Notes: a model not told the origin generated them from the letters alone. A stretch of DNA of 64,000 nt from Bradyrhizobium sp. 1(2017) (GCF_011602485.2 NZ_CP050022.2:1508001-1572000), one strand, 5' to 3'; positions 51,593 to 62,090 are shown, counted from the first letter of the stretch. Numbers and translations are program-made.

Positions 51593-52812
51593 CGATGATC
51601 GATTGCGTCGAGAACCGGCTCCTCACCTCGCGGCGCGGCTTCCTGCTCGGCGGCGCCTCGTTCGCGGCCTGGGCCTATCTGCCGAAATTCGCGCGCGCGG
51701 CGGACGGGCGCGATCCGCGCCTGGTCGTTGTGATCCTGCGCGGTGCGCTCGACGGGCTTGCGACCGTCGCCCCCATCGGCGATCCCGATTATGCGGGCCT
51801 GCACGGTTCGATCGCGCTGACGGCGGATGGCGCCCATCCCGCGATCAGGCTCGACAGCTTCTTCGCGCTGCATCCGGCCATGCCGGAATTTGCGCGCATG
51901 TACCGCGACCAGCACGCCGCGGTGATCCATGCGGTGGCGACGCCCTATCGCGACCGCTCGCATTTCGACGGCCAGGATGTGCTCGAAAGCGGCTATGCAG
52001 GTCCGGGCCGCGTGCAGTCCGGCTGGCTCAACCGCGCGCTCGAAGCGCTGCCGCGCGGCGAGCGGGTGTCGAGCGGCCTTGCGGTCGGGCCGACCACGCC
52101 GCTGGTGCTGCGCGGCAATGCGCCGACCGTCGGCTGGGCACCGGTCGCGCTGCCGCAGGCCGACGAGGACACCGCGATGCGCCTCGCCGAGCTCTACCGC
52201 CATCGCGATCCCGCGCTGGCGATGGCCTTGTCGCAAGGTCTTCAGCTCGACAAGGCCGCTGCGGGCAACGACATGAAGCCGAAAGTCGGCAATCAGGCTG
52301 CGCAGATGCGCCAGGTCGCGCGCGGCGCGTCGAAGCTGATGGCGGCCGATGACGGCCCGCGCATCGCGGCACTCGCCTTCGACGGCTGGGACACGCACGC
52401 GAACGAAGGTGGCCCTGTGGGCCGTCTCGCCTTCCTGCTCGGCGGTCTCGACGGCGCACTGTCCGAATTCGAGAGCGGGCTCGGCACGCGCTGGCGCGAC
52501 ACCGTCATCGTCGTCGCCACCGAGTTCGGCCGCACCGCGCGCATCAACGGCACCGACGGCACCGATCACGGCACCGGCACGATCGCGCTGCTCGCCGGCG
52601 GCGCCGTGAAGGGCGGCCGCGTCATCGCCGATTGGCCGGGCCTCAAGCTGGCCAACCTCCATGAAGGGCGCGACCTCAAGCCGACCACCGACCTGCGCTC
52701 TGTCATCAAGGGCGTGCTGCAGGAGCAGTTCGGCCTGTCGGATCGCGTGCTGGCGGAGACGGTGTTCCCGGACAGCGCGGGAGCGCGTCCGATGAAGGGG
52801 CTGGTCGTGTAA
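51589..52812 (+). CDS. DUF1501 family protein, Tat-exported
   Basis: 407 residues. The N-terminus RLLTSRRGFLLGGASFAAWAYLPKFARAA is a twin-arginine (Tat) signal, so the protein is exported folded. The body is of the alkaline-phosphatase/sulfatase fold: LVVVILRGALDGLATVAPIGD, YRDRSHFDGQDVLESG, AFDGWDTHANEGG, VVATEFGRTARINGTDGTDHGTG. Partner of DUF1800 in the same operon. ATG 51589 overlaps the upstream stop; ATG 51595 is also possible. Activity unproven. Confidence 0.9.
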   Translation: MTMIDCVENRLLTSRRGFLLGGASFAAWAYLPKFARAADGRDPRLVVVILRGALDGLATVAPIGDPDYAGLHGSIALTADGAHPAIRLDSFFALHPAMPEFARMYRDQHAAVIHAVATPYRDRSHFDGQDVLESGYAGPGRVQSGWLNRALEALPRGERVSSGLAVGPTTPLVLRGNAPTVGWAPVALPQADEDTAMRLAELYRHRDPALAMALSQGLQLDKAAAGNDMKPKVGNQAAQMRQVARGASKLMAADDGPRIAALAFDGWDTHANEGGPVGRLAFLLGGLDGALSEFESGLGTRWRDTVIVVATEFGRTARINGTDGTDHGTGTIALLAGGAVKGGRVIADWPGLKLANLHEGRDLKPTTDLRSVIKGVLQEQFGLSDRVLAETVFPDSAGARPMKGLVV

Positions 52813-52815
52813 ATC

Positions 52816-52856
52816 GTCATTCCGGGCCCGCGCCTTGCGGGGCGACAGGGAATGAC
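52816..52856. repeat. Short type B palindromic repeat
   Basis: 41 bases with GTCATTCCGGGC at one end and GGGAATGAC at the other. It is a shortened form of the elements at 10976 and 27490. Confidence 0.65.
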
Positions 52857-52892
52857 GACATGATGAGCCGAACATCAGGAGAAACCGCACCC

Positions 52893-53216
52893 ATGTACAT
52901 CGCCATGAACCGCTTCCGCGTCGCCAAGGGTTCCGAGGCTGCCTTCGAGCAGGTCTGGCTTTCGCGCGACACCCATCTCGACAAGGTGCCGGGCTTTGTC
53001 GAATTCCATCTGCTGCGCGGGCCCGAGCTCGAGGACCATACGCTCTACGCCTCGCATACGGTGTGGGCGAACCATGCCGCGTTCGAGGCCTGGACCAAGT
53101 CGGAGGCGTTTCGCGCGGCGCATCACAAGGCGGGCGACAACAAGCCGCTTTATCTCGGCCATCCCCAGTTCGAAGGCTTCGAGGTGATGCAGACGGTGGG
53201 GCGCGGCGCGAAGTAG
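52893..53216 (+). CDS. IsdG/HmuQ-type heme-degrading monooxygenase
   Basis: 107 residues, ABM (antibiotic biosynthesis monooxygenase) fold. Asn6 (YIAMNRFRV), Trp67 (FEAWTKS) and His77 (FRAAHH) fall at the positions of the Asn-Trp-His triad of the IsdG heme oxygenases. HmuQ and HmuD of Bradyrhizobium are this type and release iron from heme. It stands alone here, without hmu uptake genes, so heme is the probable but unproven substrate. ATG 52893 gives the correct N-terminus. Confidence 0.82.
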   Translation: MYIAMNRFRVAKGSEAAFEQVWLSRDTHLDKVPGFVEFHLLRGPELEDHTLYASHTVWANHAAFEAWTKSEAFRAAHHKAGDNKPLYLGHPQFEGFEVMQTVGRGAK

Positions 53217-53243
53217 CGCGCCGCAGAGTCTAGCCAGCCGAGT

Positions 53244-54185
53244 TCAGCCAAGCGTGATCTTGTCGATCTCGGCGAGATCGTCGGGGCTGAGCTTCCAGGC
53301 GATCGCCTTGACGTTCTGCTCGACCTGCTCGACGCGGGTGGCACCGGCGATCACGCTCGACACCTGCGGGCGGCCGGCGAGCCAGGAGAAGGCGAGCTCG
53401 AGCATCGAGTGCCCGCGCGCGGTCGCGAAAGCCTGCAGCTTCTCGACGATGTCCTCGTTGCGCGGCGTGACGTAGCGGTCGCGCAGCCGCGCCACCTTCC
53501 CGAATCGGGTGTCGTCGGGCGCGGCTTCGCCCTTCCTGTATTTGCCGGTGAGAAGCCCGCTGGCGAGCGGGAAGAACGGCAACAGGCCGAGCTTGTATTC
53601 CTGCGCCGCCGGCAGCAGATCCTTCTCGATGTCGCGCACGACGAGTGAGTATTCGTCCTGGCACGACACGAAGCGCGTGGTGTTCATCGCGCGCGCAACA
53701 TACTCGGCTTCCGCGATCCGCCAGGCCGGAAAGTTCGAATTGCCGATGTAGCGGACCTTGCCCTGGCGGACGAGATCGTCGAGCGCGCGCAGGCTCTCCT
53801 CGATCGGCGTCAGCGGATCATAGTCGTGCTGCTGGTAAAGATCGATGTAGTCGGTCTTGAGCCGCTTCAGGCTCGCTTCCACGGCGTCCATGATGTAGCG
53901 GCGGGAGGCGCCCTGCTTGGTGCCGTCCTCGGCCATCGGCTTGGAATATTTCGTCGCCAGCACGATGTCCTTGCGGCGATCGCCCAGCACGGCGCCGAGC
54001 ACGTTTTCCGAGCCGCCCATGTTCGAATAGATGTCGGCGGTGTCGAACAGCGTGATGCCGAGATCGAGTGCGCGGTGGATCACCTTGCGCGAGGTCTCCA
54101 GATCGGTGCGCTGGCCGAAATTGTTGCAGCCGAGCCCGACGGCAGAGACGCGCAGGCCGGAGGCGCCGAGGTTACGAATGTCCAT
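53244..54185 (-). CDS. Aldo/keto reductase family oxidoreductase
   Basis: 313 residues, TIM barrel. Catalytic tetrad regions are LFDTADIYSNMGGSE (Asp, Tyr), VLATKYSKP (Lys) and YIDLYQQHDYDP (His). NADP-binding end LSPDDLAEIDKIT. Such enzymes reduce aldehydes or keto groups. ATG 54185 begins MDIRNLGASGLRVSAVGLG, the usual family start; the frame continues upstream to 54281 with an implausible tail. Single gene. Confidence 0.93.
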   Translation of the reverse strand: MDIRNLGASGLRVSAVGLGCNNFGQRTDLETSRKVIHRALDLGITLFDTADIYSNMGGSENVLGAVLGDRRKDIVLATKYSKPMAEDGTKQGASRRYIMDAVEASLKRLKTDYIDLYQQHDYDPLTPIEESLRALDDLVRQGKVRYIGNSNFPAWRIAEAEYVARAMNTTRFVSCQDEYSLVVRDIEKDLLPAAQEYKLGLLPFFPLASGLLTGKYRKGEAAPDDTRFGKVARLRDRYVTPRNEDIVEKLQAFATARGHSMLELAFSWLAGRPQVSSVIAGATRVEQVEQNVKAIAWKLSPDDLAEIDKITLG

Positions 54186-54288
54186 GGAAGATCCCGTCAA
54201 ATGAGCAGCGGCGCATTCTGACCACGGCGTGTCCGCGCAGCAAGCCGCTGGCCGCGCTGCTGCCATGCCGGCGGCGCGCACAAAAAAA

Positions 54289-54322
54289 TGCGGCCCCTGT
54301 CAGACGCGGCGACTGACGGGGA
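54289..54322. repeat. Hairpin in the 54.2-54.4 kb intergenic region
   Basis: GGCCCCTGTCAG and CTGACGGGGACC form a stem around ACGCGGCGA. A possible bidirectional transcript end between the aldo/keto reductase promoter side and the GNAT gene; no T-run. Confidence 0.4.
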
Positions 54323-54437
54323 CCGCTTGGGGCGCTTGATCGGTGACGGGGGCCTGATCAGACGCAACCGCAACTTAGTCCCGGTGTGTTACGCGGCGGT
54401 GACAGGCCGGGTTATCCACAGGCCTTAAGCCGCTGGG

Positions 54438-54893
54438 TCAGAATATCTTGCGATAGACGATGAAGCCGGACCGCTCCGCGACCTTGTCGTACAGGCTCTG
54501 CGCCGTGACGTTGGTTTCGTGCGTTTGCCAATAGACACGCGGCGATCCCGCCAGTTTCGCCCGCTCATACACGCCATGGATCAGCGCCGAGCCGACGCCC
54601 TTGCCGCGCGCGCTTTCGGACGTGAACAGGTCCTGCAGATAGCAGGACGGCTCGATCGCGGTGGTGCTGCGATGGAAGAGATAGTGCGTCAGCCCGAGCA
54701 ATCGGCCATCGGTCTCGGCGACCAGTGCATGCACCGGCTCATAGGCGTCGAAGAAGCGCTGCCACGTCATGCGCGTGATCTCGGGGGCCAGCGCGGTCGG
54801 GCCCGAGCGGCCGTAGAAGGCGTTGTAGCCGTCCCACAGCGGGAGCCATTGATCGTAGTCCTGCCTGGCGACGGCGCGAATGGTGAGCGACAT
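54438..54893 (-). CDS. GNAT family N-acetyltransferase
   Basis: 151 residues with the GNAT core: acetyl-CoA loop ARGKGVGSALIHGVYERAK, preceded by LLGLTHYLFHRSTTAIEPSCYLQDLFT, and C-terminal RVYWQTHETNVTAQSLYDKVA. It transfers acetyl groups to an amine of an unknown small molecule or protein. Start ATG 54893. Confidence 0.9.
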   Translation of the reverse strand: MSLTIRAVARQDYDQWLPLWDGYNAFYGRSGPTALAPEITRMTWQRFFDAYEPVHALVAETDGRLLGLTHYLFHRSTTAIEPSCYLQDLFTSESARGKGVGSALIHGVYERAKLAGSPRVYWQTHETNVTAQSLYDKVAERSGFIVYRKIF

Positions 54894-54980
54894 GGGGAAA
54901 TTCCGCGATCTTGAAGGTGCACGACGAAGCGAGGTCCTTCATACGTGATGATCGCATGGCCGATCAATCGCGCCGTTGCA

Positions 54981-55802
54981 TCACTCCGCGACGCGCAGAT
55001 ACCGGATCAGCTTGCGGCTGGTGGGATCGCGCAGCGAGCGGTAGTAGTCGGCGCGCGCAGGCGCGTCGGTGTGGCGCACGAGGTCCGTCACCGGTGTGTA
55101 GCTCAGCATGCGGCCGCCATCGGGCAGCGCGGCGCAGACGAAGCGCAGCACCTCGCCGTTGCGCAAGGCGATGTTGATCGGTCTCGCGTCGCCGATCCGG
55201 ACCATCTCCATGCGCTGCGCGATGAAGGTGCCGAGTTCGTCCTCGGGCAGCTCGAAAGCGCCGGTGTCGCGGCCGTGATACATCAGCGCGATGAAAGGCG
55301 GCTTGGCGTCCGCGATCTCGTCCGGCACCGCAAAATAATCGCGGAACGCGCGGTTGATGAATTCGGCCCGCGTCTCGGCATCGAGCAGCACCACGCCGAT
55401 GTCGATCTGGTCGAGCGCTGCCGACAGGCGCGCAGCAGTGGCGTGGCTCTGGCGCTCGGCCGCGAACGTGCCGAGCAGCCGCCCGCGCATCAGGCCGGTG
55501 ATGCCAGCGGTGGTGGCGGCCGTGATCGCCAGGAGGCCGAGCCGGACCAGATCCGCGTTGCCATAGCCGGAGACGCCGTGCTGGTGGAGGAAGATCAGCG
55601 CGGCGCCGATCACCGCCACGGCTGCACTGGTCATGGCCGAGGCGAGGCCCGACAAGGCGCCGGCGAGCGCCACGAGACAGACCAGCAGCGGCGCGGGCGA
55701 GGGAGCGGGGAGGGTGGGGGCGATGCGATCGAAAAGCATCGCCAGCAGCAGGGTTGCTGCCGTCAGAACCGGACCGGAGATCGCACGCCATCCGAGCCGC
55801 AT
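54981..55802 (-). CDS. Membrane protein with PAS domain
   Basis: About 273 residues. Four or so N-terminal helices (SGPVLTAATLLLAMLF, LLVCLVALAGALSGLASAMT, AAVAVIGAALIFL, GLLAITAATTAGITGLM) are followed by a PAS_7-like domain (LSAALDQIDIGVVLLDAETRAEFINRAFRDYFAV, GRMLSYTPVTDL). No output domain follows, so it may sense redox or small molecules and work through a partner. ATG 55802 is 12 bases after GGGAGGAG; a GTG at 55844 is the alternative. Confidence 0.8.
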   Translation of the reverse strand: MRLGWRAISGPVLTAATLLLAMLFDRIAPTLPAPSPAPLLVCLVALAGALSGLASAMTSAAVAVIGAALIFLHQHGVSGYGNADLVRLGLLAITAATTAGITGLMRGRLLGTFAAERQSHATAARLSAALDQIDIGVVLLDAETRAEFINRAFRDYFAVPDEIADAKPPFIALMYHGRDTGAFELPEDELGTFIAQRMEMVRIGDARPINIALRNGEVLRFVCAALPDGGRMLSYTPVTDLVRHTDAPARADYYRSLRDPTSRKLIRYLRVAE

Positions 55803-55930
55803 GGGCCAGTCTCGCTCCTCCCGAACGAGGTAAGACCGCAACACTGGCCGATGGTTGCGCCGATGCGATGCGATTTCGTGCGGTGCGCTTAAGGGACGCT
55901 TGCCAGAACGTGCAAATCTTTCGGATGATT

Positions 55931-56089
55931 TTAGACGACGTGCGCGTGCTTGAGACGCTGGTGCAGCGGGGGAGCATTCAGCGTCGACGTGCCCGGGCTC
56001 TTGCGCATGCCGGTGAAAATCAAGAGCGATGCCGCGACCAGGATGGCCGCAGTCAGCGTGATTGCAACGACTACCACAGGTGACTTCAT
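55931..56089 (-). CDS. Small single-pass membrane protein, 52 residues
   Basis: A 52-codon frame from ATG 56089, six bases after CAGGACG. One membrane helix (VVVVAITLTAAILVAASLLIF) is followed by a basic Pro/His-rich tail (MRKSPGTSTLNAPPLHQRLK). A believable tiny membrane protein; no homology recognised. Confidence 0.65.
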   Translation of the reverse strand: MKSPVVVVAITLTAAILVAASLLIFTGMRKSPGTSTLNAPPLHQRLKHAHVV

Positions 56090-56162
56090 CGACGTCCTGC
56101 CGCGATGCCGGTCGGCGCGGGCTGCGTGACGCCTTGAAGGCTGGTCCAGGATGAAACGGGGA

Positions 56163-56339
56163 TCAGATCGGCAGGCCCATCGCCATGGTTGCCTTGGTCG
56201 ACAGCACCGTCAGGGTGACGATCAGGCATAGCGAGAGCGCGGCGACGGCGAGCGAGGCCGCGACCGCGTTGGTCAGCCGGGAAGACGCGACGGTGACGGA
56301 TCGGCCCTGAAAGCCTGCCGTGCCGGACGCCCGAATCAT
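56163..56339 (-). CDS. Small single-pass membrane protein, 58 residues
   Basis: A 58-codon frame from ATG 56339 with GAAGGA nine bases upstream. A basic N-terminus (FQGRSVTVASSRLTN) is followed by one membrane helix (AVAASLAVAALSLCLIVTLTV). Adjacent to another tiny membrane protein gene on the same strand 73 bases downstream. Function unknown. Confidence 0.65.
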   Translation of the reverse strand: MIRASGTAGFQGRSVTVASSRLTNAVAASLAVAALSLCLIVTLTVLSTKATMAMGLPI

Positions 56340-56499
56340 GGGTCTAAATCCTTCAACACGCGAGCGAATCACCCGCAACTTTCCGGAATTTCCCAGCTTC
56401 AACCGGCAACATTGCGGCGGCTGTCGCGCCGAAAGCGGCGAGATTGCGGCAAAGGCGGCCCTTATGCCCGTAATTCGTGCAAGTAGGGCGGCCTGCCTG

Positions 56500-57150
56500 T
56501 CAGGCGCCCGCCGCAATGCTGGCGGGGTCGTCGATGTCGGCTGGGCGCCAGTCCATCGTCACGAAGCCGGGCGCAGCTTCCACGCGCTTGAGCCAGTCCC
56601 GGATCGCCGGGAAGGTCGAAAGGTCGAAATCGCAGCGCTCGGCGAGGTGGGTGTAGCCGTAGAGTGCGATGTCGGCGACCGTCAGCTGGCGGGCGGCGAA
56701 ATAGGCGTTGGTCTTGAGATGGTTTTCCATGACCTGGAGCGCGCCATAGCCGCGCTCCATCCAGTCCTCCAGCGAGTGGGTCTGGAGATCGCGGCCGCCC
56801 TTGACCAGCGACAGCCAAAAATAGGCCGCGCCGATGTTGGGCTCGAGCGCGTGCTGCTCGAAGAACATCCATTGCAGCGCTTCGGCGCGGTCGATGCGGT
56901 TCTCCGGCGCGAGCGGCGTGCCGACGGCGACGTACCAGAGGATGGCGTTGGACTCGGCGAGATAGCGGTCGTCGCCGACTTCGAGCAACGGCACCTGGCC
57001 GGAAGGGTTCTTCGACAGGAAGTCCGGCGTGCGGCTCTCGCCGCGCAGAATGTCCACTTCGACCGCTTCGTAGGGCAGGTTCAAAAGCGCCAGCGCCAGG
57101 CGGACCTTGTAGCTGTTGCCGGAGCGCTGCATCGAATAGAGCTTGTACAT
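56500..57150 (-). CDS. Glutathione S-transferase family protein
   Basis: 216 residues. N-terminal thioredoxin-like domain with SMQRSGNSYKVRLALALLNL (Ser as likely active residue), cis-Pro GQVPLLEVGDDRYLAESNAILWYV, then helices LTVADIALYGYTHLAER. ATG 57150 begins MYKLYSMQRSGNS, usual for the family; longer frame to 57216 rejected. Substrate unknown. Confidence 0.92.
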   Translation of the reverse strand: MYKLYSMQRSGNSYKVRLALALLNLPYEAVEVDILRGESRTPDFLSKNPSGQVPLLEVGDDRYLAESNAILWYVAVGTPLAPENRIDRAEALQWMFFEQHALEPNIGAAYFWLSLVKGGRDLQTHSLEDWMERGYGALQVMENHLKTNAYFAARQLTVADIALYGYTHLAERCDFDLSTFPAIRDWLKRVEAAPGFVTMDWRPADIDDPASIAAGA

Positions 57151-58945
<1,795 letters not shown>

Positions 58946-58965
58946 ACGCGCAACGACGAACTGAA

Positions 58966-58992
58966 AAAGGCCCGCCTCCGGCGGGCCTTTTT
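58966..58992 (+). terminator. Rho-independent terminator of aatA
   Basis: A hairpin with arms AAAGGCCCGCC / GGCGGGCCTTT around TCC and a T-run, 20 bases after the stop codon. Confidence 0.93.
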
Positions 58993-59111
58993 ATTGTTTG
59001 CACGCTTATCGCCGCGCGCGATCTGGCACCGTTGCGGCTGTTGTGGCATAGACCATCGTGCATCACGGGTTGTGCGCCTCTGCTCGCACCACGTCACCGC
59101 CGGAGATATTC

Positions 59112-59591
59112 ATGCGCCGTTCGTTCATTCTCGCCGGCCTCGCTGCGGCCAGCCTCGTTGTCTCCGTCGCTGCTGCCGGCGCGCAGCAGCGGATGGCGCG
59201 GGTCGGCGTTCTCGAATGTCGCGGCGGCGCCAGCGTCGGCTTCATCGTGGGATCGGTGACCCATCTCGGCTGCGTGCTGCGCGCCGACGGTTTGCCCGAT
59301 GACCGCTATGTCGCGACCATCCGCAAGGTCGGCCTCGACATCGGCATCACCCAGGAGACGGCGCTCGCCTGGGGCGTGTTCGCGCCGGTCGACCGGCTCG
59401 GGCCCGGCGATCTCTCCGGCAATTACGCCGGCGCGCAGGGCAGCGCCTCGGTCGGCGTCGGCCTTGGCGGCAATGTGCTGATCGGCGGCTCCAACAATTC
59501 GATCGCGCTGCAGCCGCTCAGCGTGCAGGGCCAGGTCGGGCTCAACGTCGCCGCGGGCCTCGAAAGCCTGGAACTCCGTCCGGGGCGCTAA
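59112..59591 (+). CDS. DUF992 family exported protein
   Basis: 159 residues with a signal peptide (FILAGLAAASLVVSVAAAGA|Q). The mature part begins ARVGVLECRGGASVGFIVGS, with HLGCVLRADG and GGNVLIGGSNNSIALQPLSVQG. This is the DUF992 pattern, periplasmic proteins of unknown function in Rhizobiales. ATG 59112 follows GGAGA. Single gene. Confidence 0.9.
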   Translation: MRRSFILAGLAAASLVVSVAAAGAQQRMARVGVLECRGGASVGFIVGSVTHLGCVLRADGLPDDRYVATIRKVGLDIGITQETALAWGVFAPVDRLGPGDLSGNYAGAQGSASVGVGLGGNVLIGGSNNSIALQPLSVQGQVGLNVAAGLESLELRPGR

Positions 59592-59786
59592 GCTTCAGCG
59601 ACGGCGCTGCGCGTCCTCTCCCGGCGGCGAAGTGGAACACCGCGGCTAATCTCTAAGACGTTACACCGGATCTAACGGACGACGCACCGCAGCGACGTTT
59701 GATGCTTGCCAAATCTCGGCGACGGGCAGAGCATCGGCGTTTGCCGACCCAATCATGGGCCGAGCTCCACAAGAAGGAGGCGGCGA

Positions 59787-61835
59787 ATGGGACAAGACGT
59801 CAGAAGTCCCCGAGGTCCACGGTGCATCGCGCTGGTGGGCCCTTTCCAAAGCGGTAAAACCACACTTCTCGAAGCAATCCTGGCGCGAACCGGGGCAATC
59901 CCGCGCGCCGGCACCGTCGATGCCGGAACGTCCGTCGGCGACGCCACGCCCGAGGCCCGTCATCACAAGATGACCGTCGGGCTCACTGCCGCCACCACGA
60001 GTTTCATGGGCGACAGCTATACCTTCCTCGATTGTCCCGGTTCCGTCGAGTTCGCCCACGACATGCGCGCCGTGCTGCCTGCGGTCGATGCTGCGGTCGT
60101 GGTCTGCGAGGCCGACGAGAAGAAGCTGCCGCAGCTTCAGATCATCCTGCGAGAGCTGGAGGAGCTGAAGATCCCGCGTTTCCTGTTCCTCAACAAGATC
60201 GACCGCGCCAATCAGCGCATCCGCGAAACGCTTGCAACGCTCCAGCCCGCCTCGCGCGTGCCGCTGGTGCTGCGCCAGATCCCGATCTGGAAGGCCGAGC
60301 TGATCGAGGGCTTCGTCGATCTCGCGCTCGAGCGCGCCTTCATCTATCGCGAGCACAAGGCCTCCGAGGTGATCGCGCTCGAGGGCGGCAATCTCGATCG
60401 CGAGAAGGAGGCCCGCTTCTCGATGCTGGAGAAGCTCGCCGATCACGACGACGCCCTGATGGAGCAGCTGCTCGAAGACATCCAGCCGCCGCGCGATGCC
60501 GTGTTCGACGATCTCGCGCGCGAATTGCGCGAAGGGCTGATCTGTCCGGTACTGCTGGGCGCCGCGGCGCGCGAAAACGGCGTGCTGCGCCTGATGAAGG
60601 CGCTGCGCCACGAGGCGCCGGGAGTGGCAGAGACCGCAAAGCGTCTCGGCGTTCCCGACACCAAGGATGCGCTCGGCTACGTCTTCAAGACGCTGCATTC
60701 GCAGCACGGCGGAAAACTGTCGCTGACGCGGCTGCTCACCGGCCATCTCGACGACGGCGCCACGCTGCAAGCCTCCTCCGGAGGCGCGGGGCGCATCTCC
60801 GGCATCCTCGCCGTCAACGGCGCCTACGACACCAAGCGTGCCTCGGCCGAAGCCGGCGACACCGTGGCGCTCGCCAAGGTCGACCCGATCAGGACCGGCG
60901 ACACGGTCTCGAACGGCAAGACCCCGCCGGCAGCATTGGCCGTCGCCGAGCCGACGCCGCCGGTGCTCGCGATTTCGATCGCGGCCACCGATCGCAAGGA
61001 CGACGTGAAGCTCGGCCAGGCGATGGCCCGGCTGCACGAGGAGGATCCCTCGCTCGTCGTCGTGCAGAACGCCCAGACCCACGACACCGTGCTGTGGGGA
61101 CAGGGCGAGATGCATCTGCGCGTCGCCGGCGAGCGGCTGCGCGATCGCTTCGGCGTCAAGGTCAGCTCGCATCCGCCTGGCATCGGCTACCAGGAGACCA
61201 TCCGCAAGCCGATCACCCAGCGCGGCCGCCACAAGAAGCAGTCCGGCGGCCACGGCCAGTTCGGCGACGTCGTGCTCGACATCAGGCCGCTGCCGCGCGG
61301 CGACGGCTTCAAGTTCGCCGAGAAGGTCGTGGGCGGCGCTGTGCCGCGCAACTACATCCCGGCGGTGGAGGAGGGCGTCGTCGACGGACTGACGCGCGGT
61401 CCGCTCGGCTTCCCCGTCACCGACGTGCAGGTAACGTTGACCGACGGCTCCTTCCACAGCGTCGACTCCTCGGACCTCGCCTTCCGCACGGCGGCGCGGA
61501 TCGGGCTCAACGAAGGCCTGCCGCAGTGCCAGCCGGTGCTGCTGGAGCCGATCCACATCGTCGAGATCGTCTGCCCGACGGATGCCACCGCCAGGATCAA
61601 CGCGATCCTGTCGGCGCGACGCGGCCAGATCCTCGGCTTCGACACCCGCGATGGATGGAGTGGCTGGGACTGCGTCCGCGCCATGATGCCGGAGGCCGAG
61701 ATCGGCGAGCTGATCGTCGAGTTGCGCTCCGCCACCGCCGGCGCCGGCAGCTTTACCCGCCAGTTCGACCACATGGCCGAAGTCACCGGCCGCGCCGCCG
61801 ACCAGATCATCGCCGCGCATCAGCACGCGGCGTGA
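59787..61835 (+). CDS. Elongation factor G-like protein
   Basis: 682 residues with the five-domain EF-G layout: G1 GPFQSGKT at 18-25, G3 DCPGS at 82-86, G4 NKID at 136-139, domain II near residues 310-390 (GHLDDGATLQASSGGAGRISGI), domain III-IV (KQSGGHGQFGDVVLDIRP) and domain V (GRRGQILGFDTRDGW). True EF-G has DTPGH at G3; here the catalytic His is replaced by Ser, so GTP hydrolysis must differ. It groups with the uncharacterised EF-G-like (FusA2-type) paralogues. ATG 59787 follows AAGAAGGAGG. Confidence 0.9.
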   Translation: MGQDVRSPRGPRCIALVGPFQSGKTTLLEAILARTGAIPRAGTVDAGTSVGDATPEARHHKMTVGLTAATTSFMGDSYTFLDCPGSVEFAHDMRAVLPAVDAAVVVCEADEKKLPQLQIILRELEELKIPRFLFLNKIDRANQRIRETLATLQPASRVPLVLRQIPIWKAELIEGFVDLALERAFIYREHKASEVIALEGGNLDREKEARFSMLEKLADHDDALMEQLLEDIQPPRDAVFDDLARELREGLICPVLLGAAARENGVLRLMKALRHEAPGVAETAKRLGVPDTKDALGYVFKTLHSQHGGKLSLTRLLTGHLDDGATLQASSGGAGRISGILAVNGAYDTKRASAEAGDTVALAKVDPIRTGDTVSNGKTPPAALAVAEPTPPVLAISIAATDRKDDVKLGQAMARLHEEDPSLVVVQNAQTHDTVLWGQGEMHLRVAGERLRDRFGVKVSSHPPGIGYQETIRKPITQRGRHKKQSGGHGQFGDVVLDIRPLPRGDGFKFAEKVVGGAVPRNYIPAVEEGVVDGLTRGPLGFPVTDVQVTLTDGSFHSVDSSDLAFRTAARIGLNEGLPQCQPVLLEPIHIVEIVCPTDATARINAILSARRGQILGFDTRDGWSGWDCVRAMMPEAEIGELIVELRSATAGAGSFTRQFDHMAEVTGRAADQIIAAHQHAA

Positions 61836-61856
61836 TCCGTTAGGGCGGCAACGGCC

Positions 61857-61895
61857 TCTCTCCCTCTCCCCGTTCTTCACGGGGAGAGGGAGGGG
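61857..61895. repeat. Hairpin after the EF-G-like gene
   Basis: CTCTCCCTCTCCCCGT and ACGGGGAGAGGGAGGGG pair around TCTTC, 21 bases after the stop. No T-run. Possibly a transcript-end hairpin or part of an intergenic repeat. Confidence 0.5.
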
Positions 61896-61943
61896 CCGTT
61901 TCCGCGCATGTGGCGTTTCACGTAGGCCGCGCCCTCTCCACGC

Positions 61944-62028
61944 GTCATTGCGAGTGAAGCGAAGCAATCCAGGCTGTCTTTGCGGAGGCAGCCTGGATTG
62001 CTTCGTCGCAAGCGCTCCTCACAATGAC
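61944..62028. repeat. Dispersed palindromic repeat, type A, copy 3
   Basis: 85 bases: GTCATTGCGAGTGAAGCGAAGCAATCC... and GGATTGCTTCGTCGCAAGCGCTCCTCACAATGAC. Same family as 1829 and 48725. Confidence 0.85.
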
Positions 62029-62067
62029 GGAAGAGACAGCTCGGCAAACTCTTGCTTTCAACCGCAG

Positions 62068-62090
62068 TTGACGTATTTTACATCATTGTA
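62068..62090 (+). promoter_or_regulatory. Possible promoter/operator of the XRE gene
   Basis: TTGACG (62068-62073) resembles a -35 element. A palindrome TACATCATTGTA (62079-62090) follows in a locally AT-rich stretch, about 45 bases before the XRE start. This could be the binding site of the XRE protein itself. Confidence 0.4.

Noticed and set aside
59661..61967. A 768-codon minus-strand frame, and a 603-codon plus-strand frame at 60032-61843, over the EF-G-like gene
   Set aside because: Both are shadows of the EF-G-like reading frame and show no motif.
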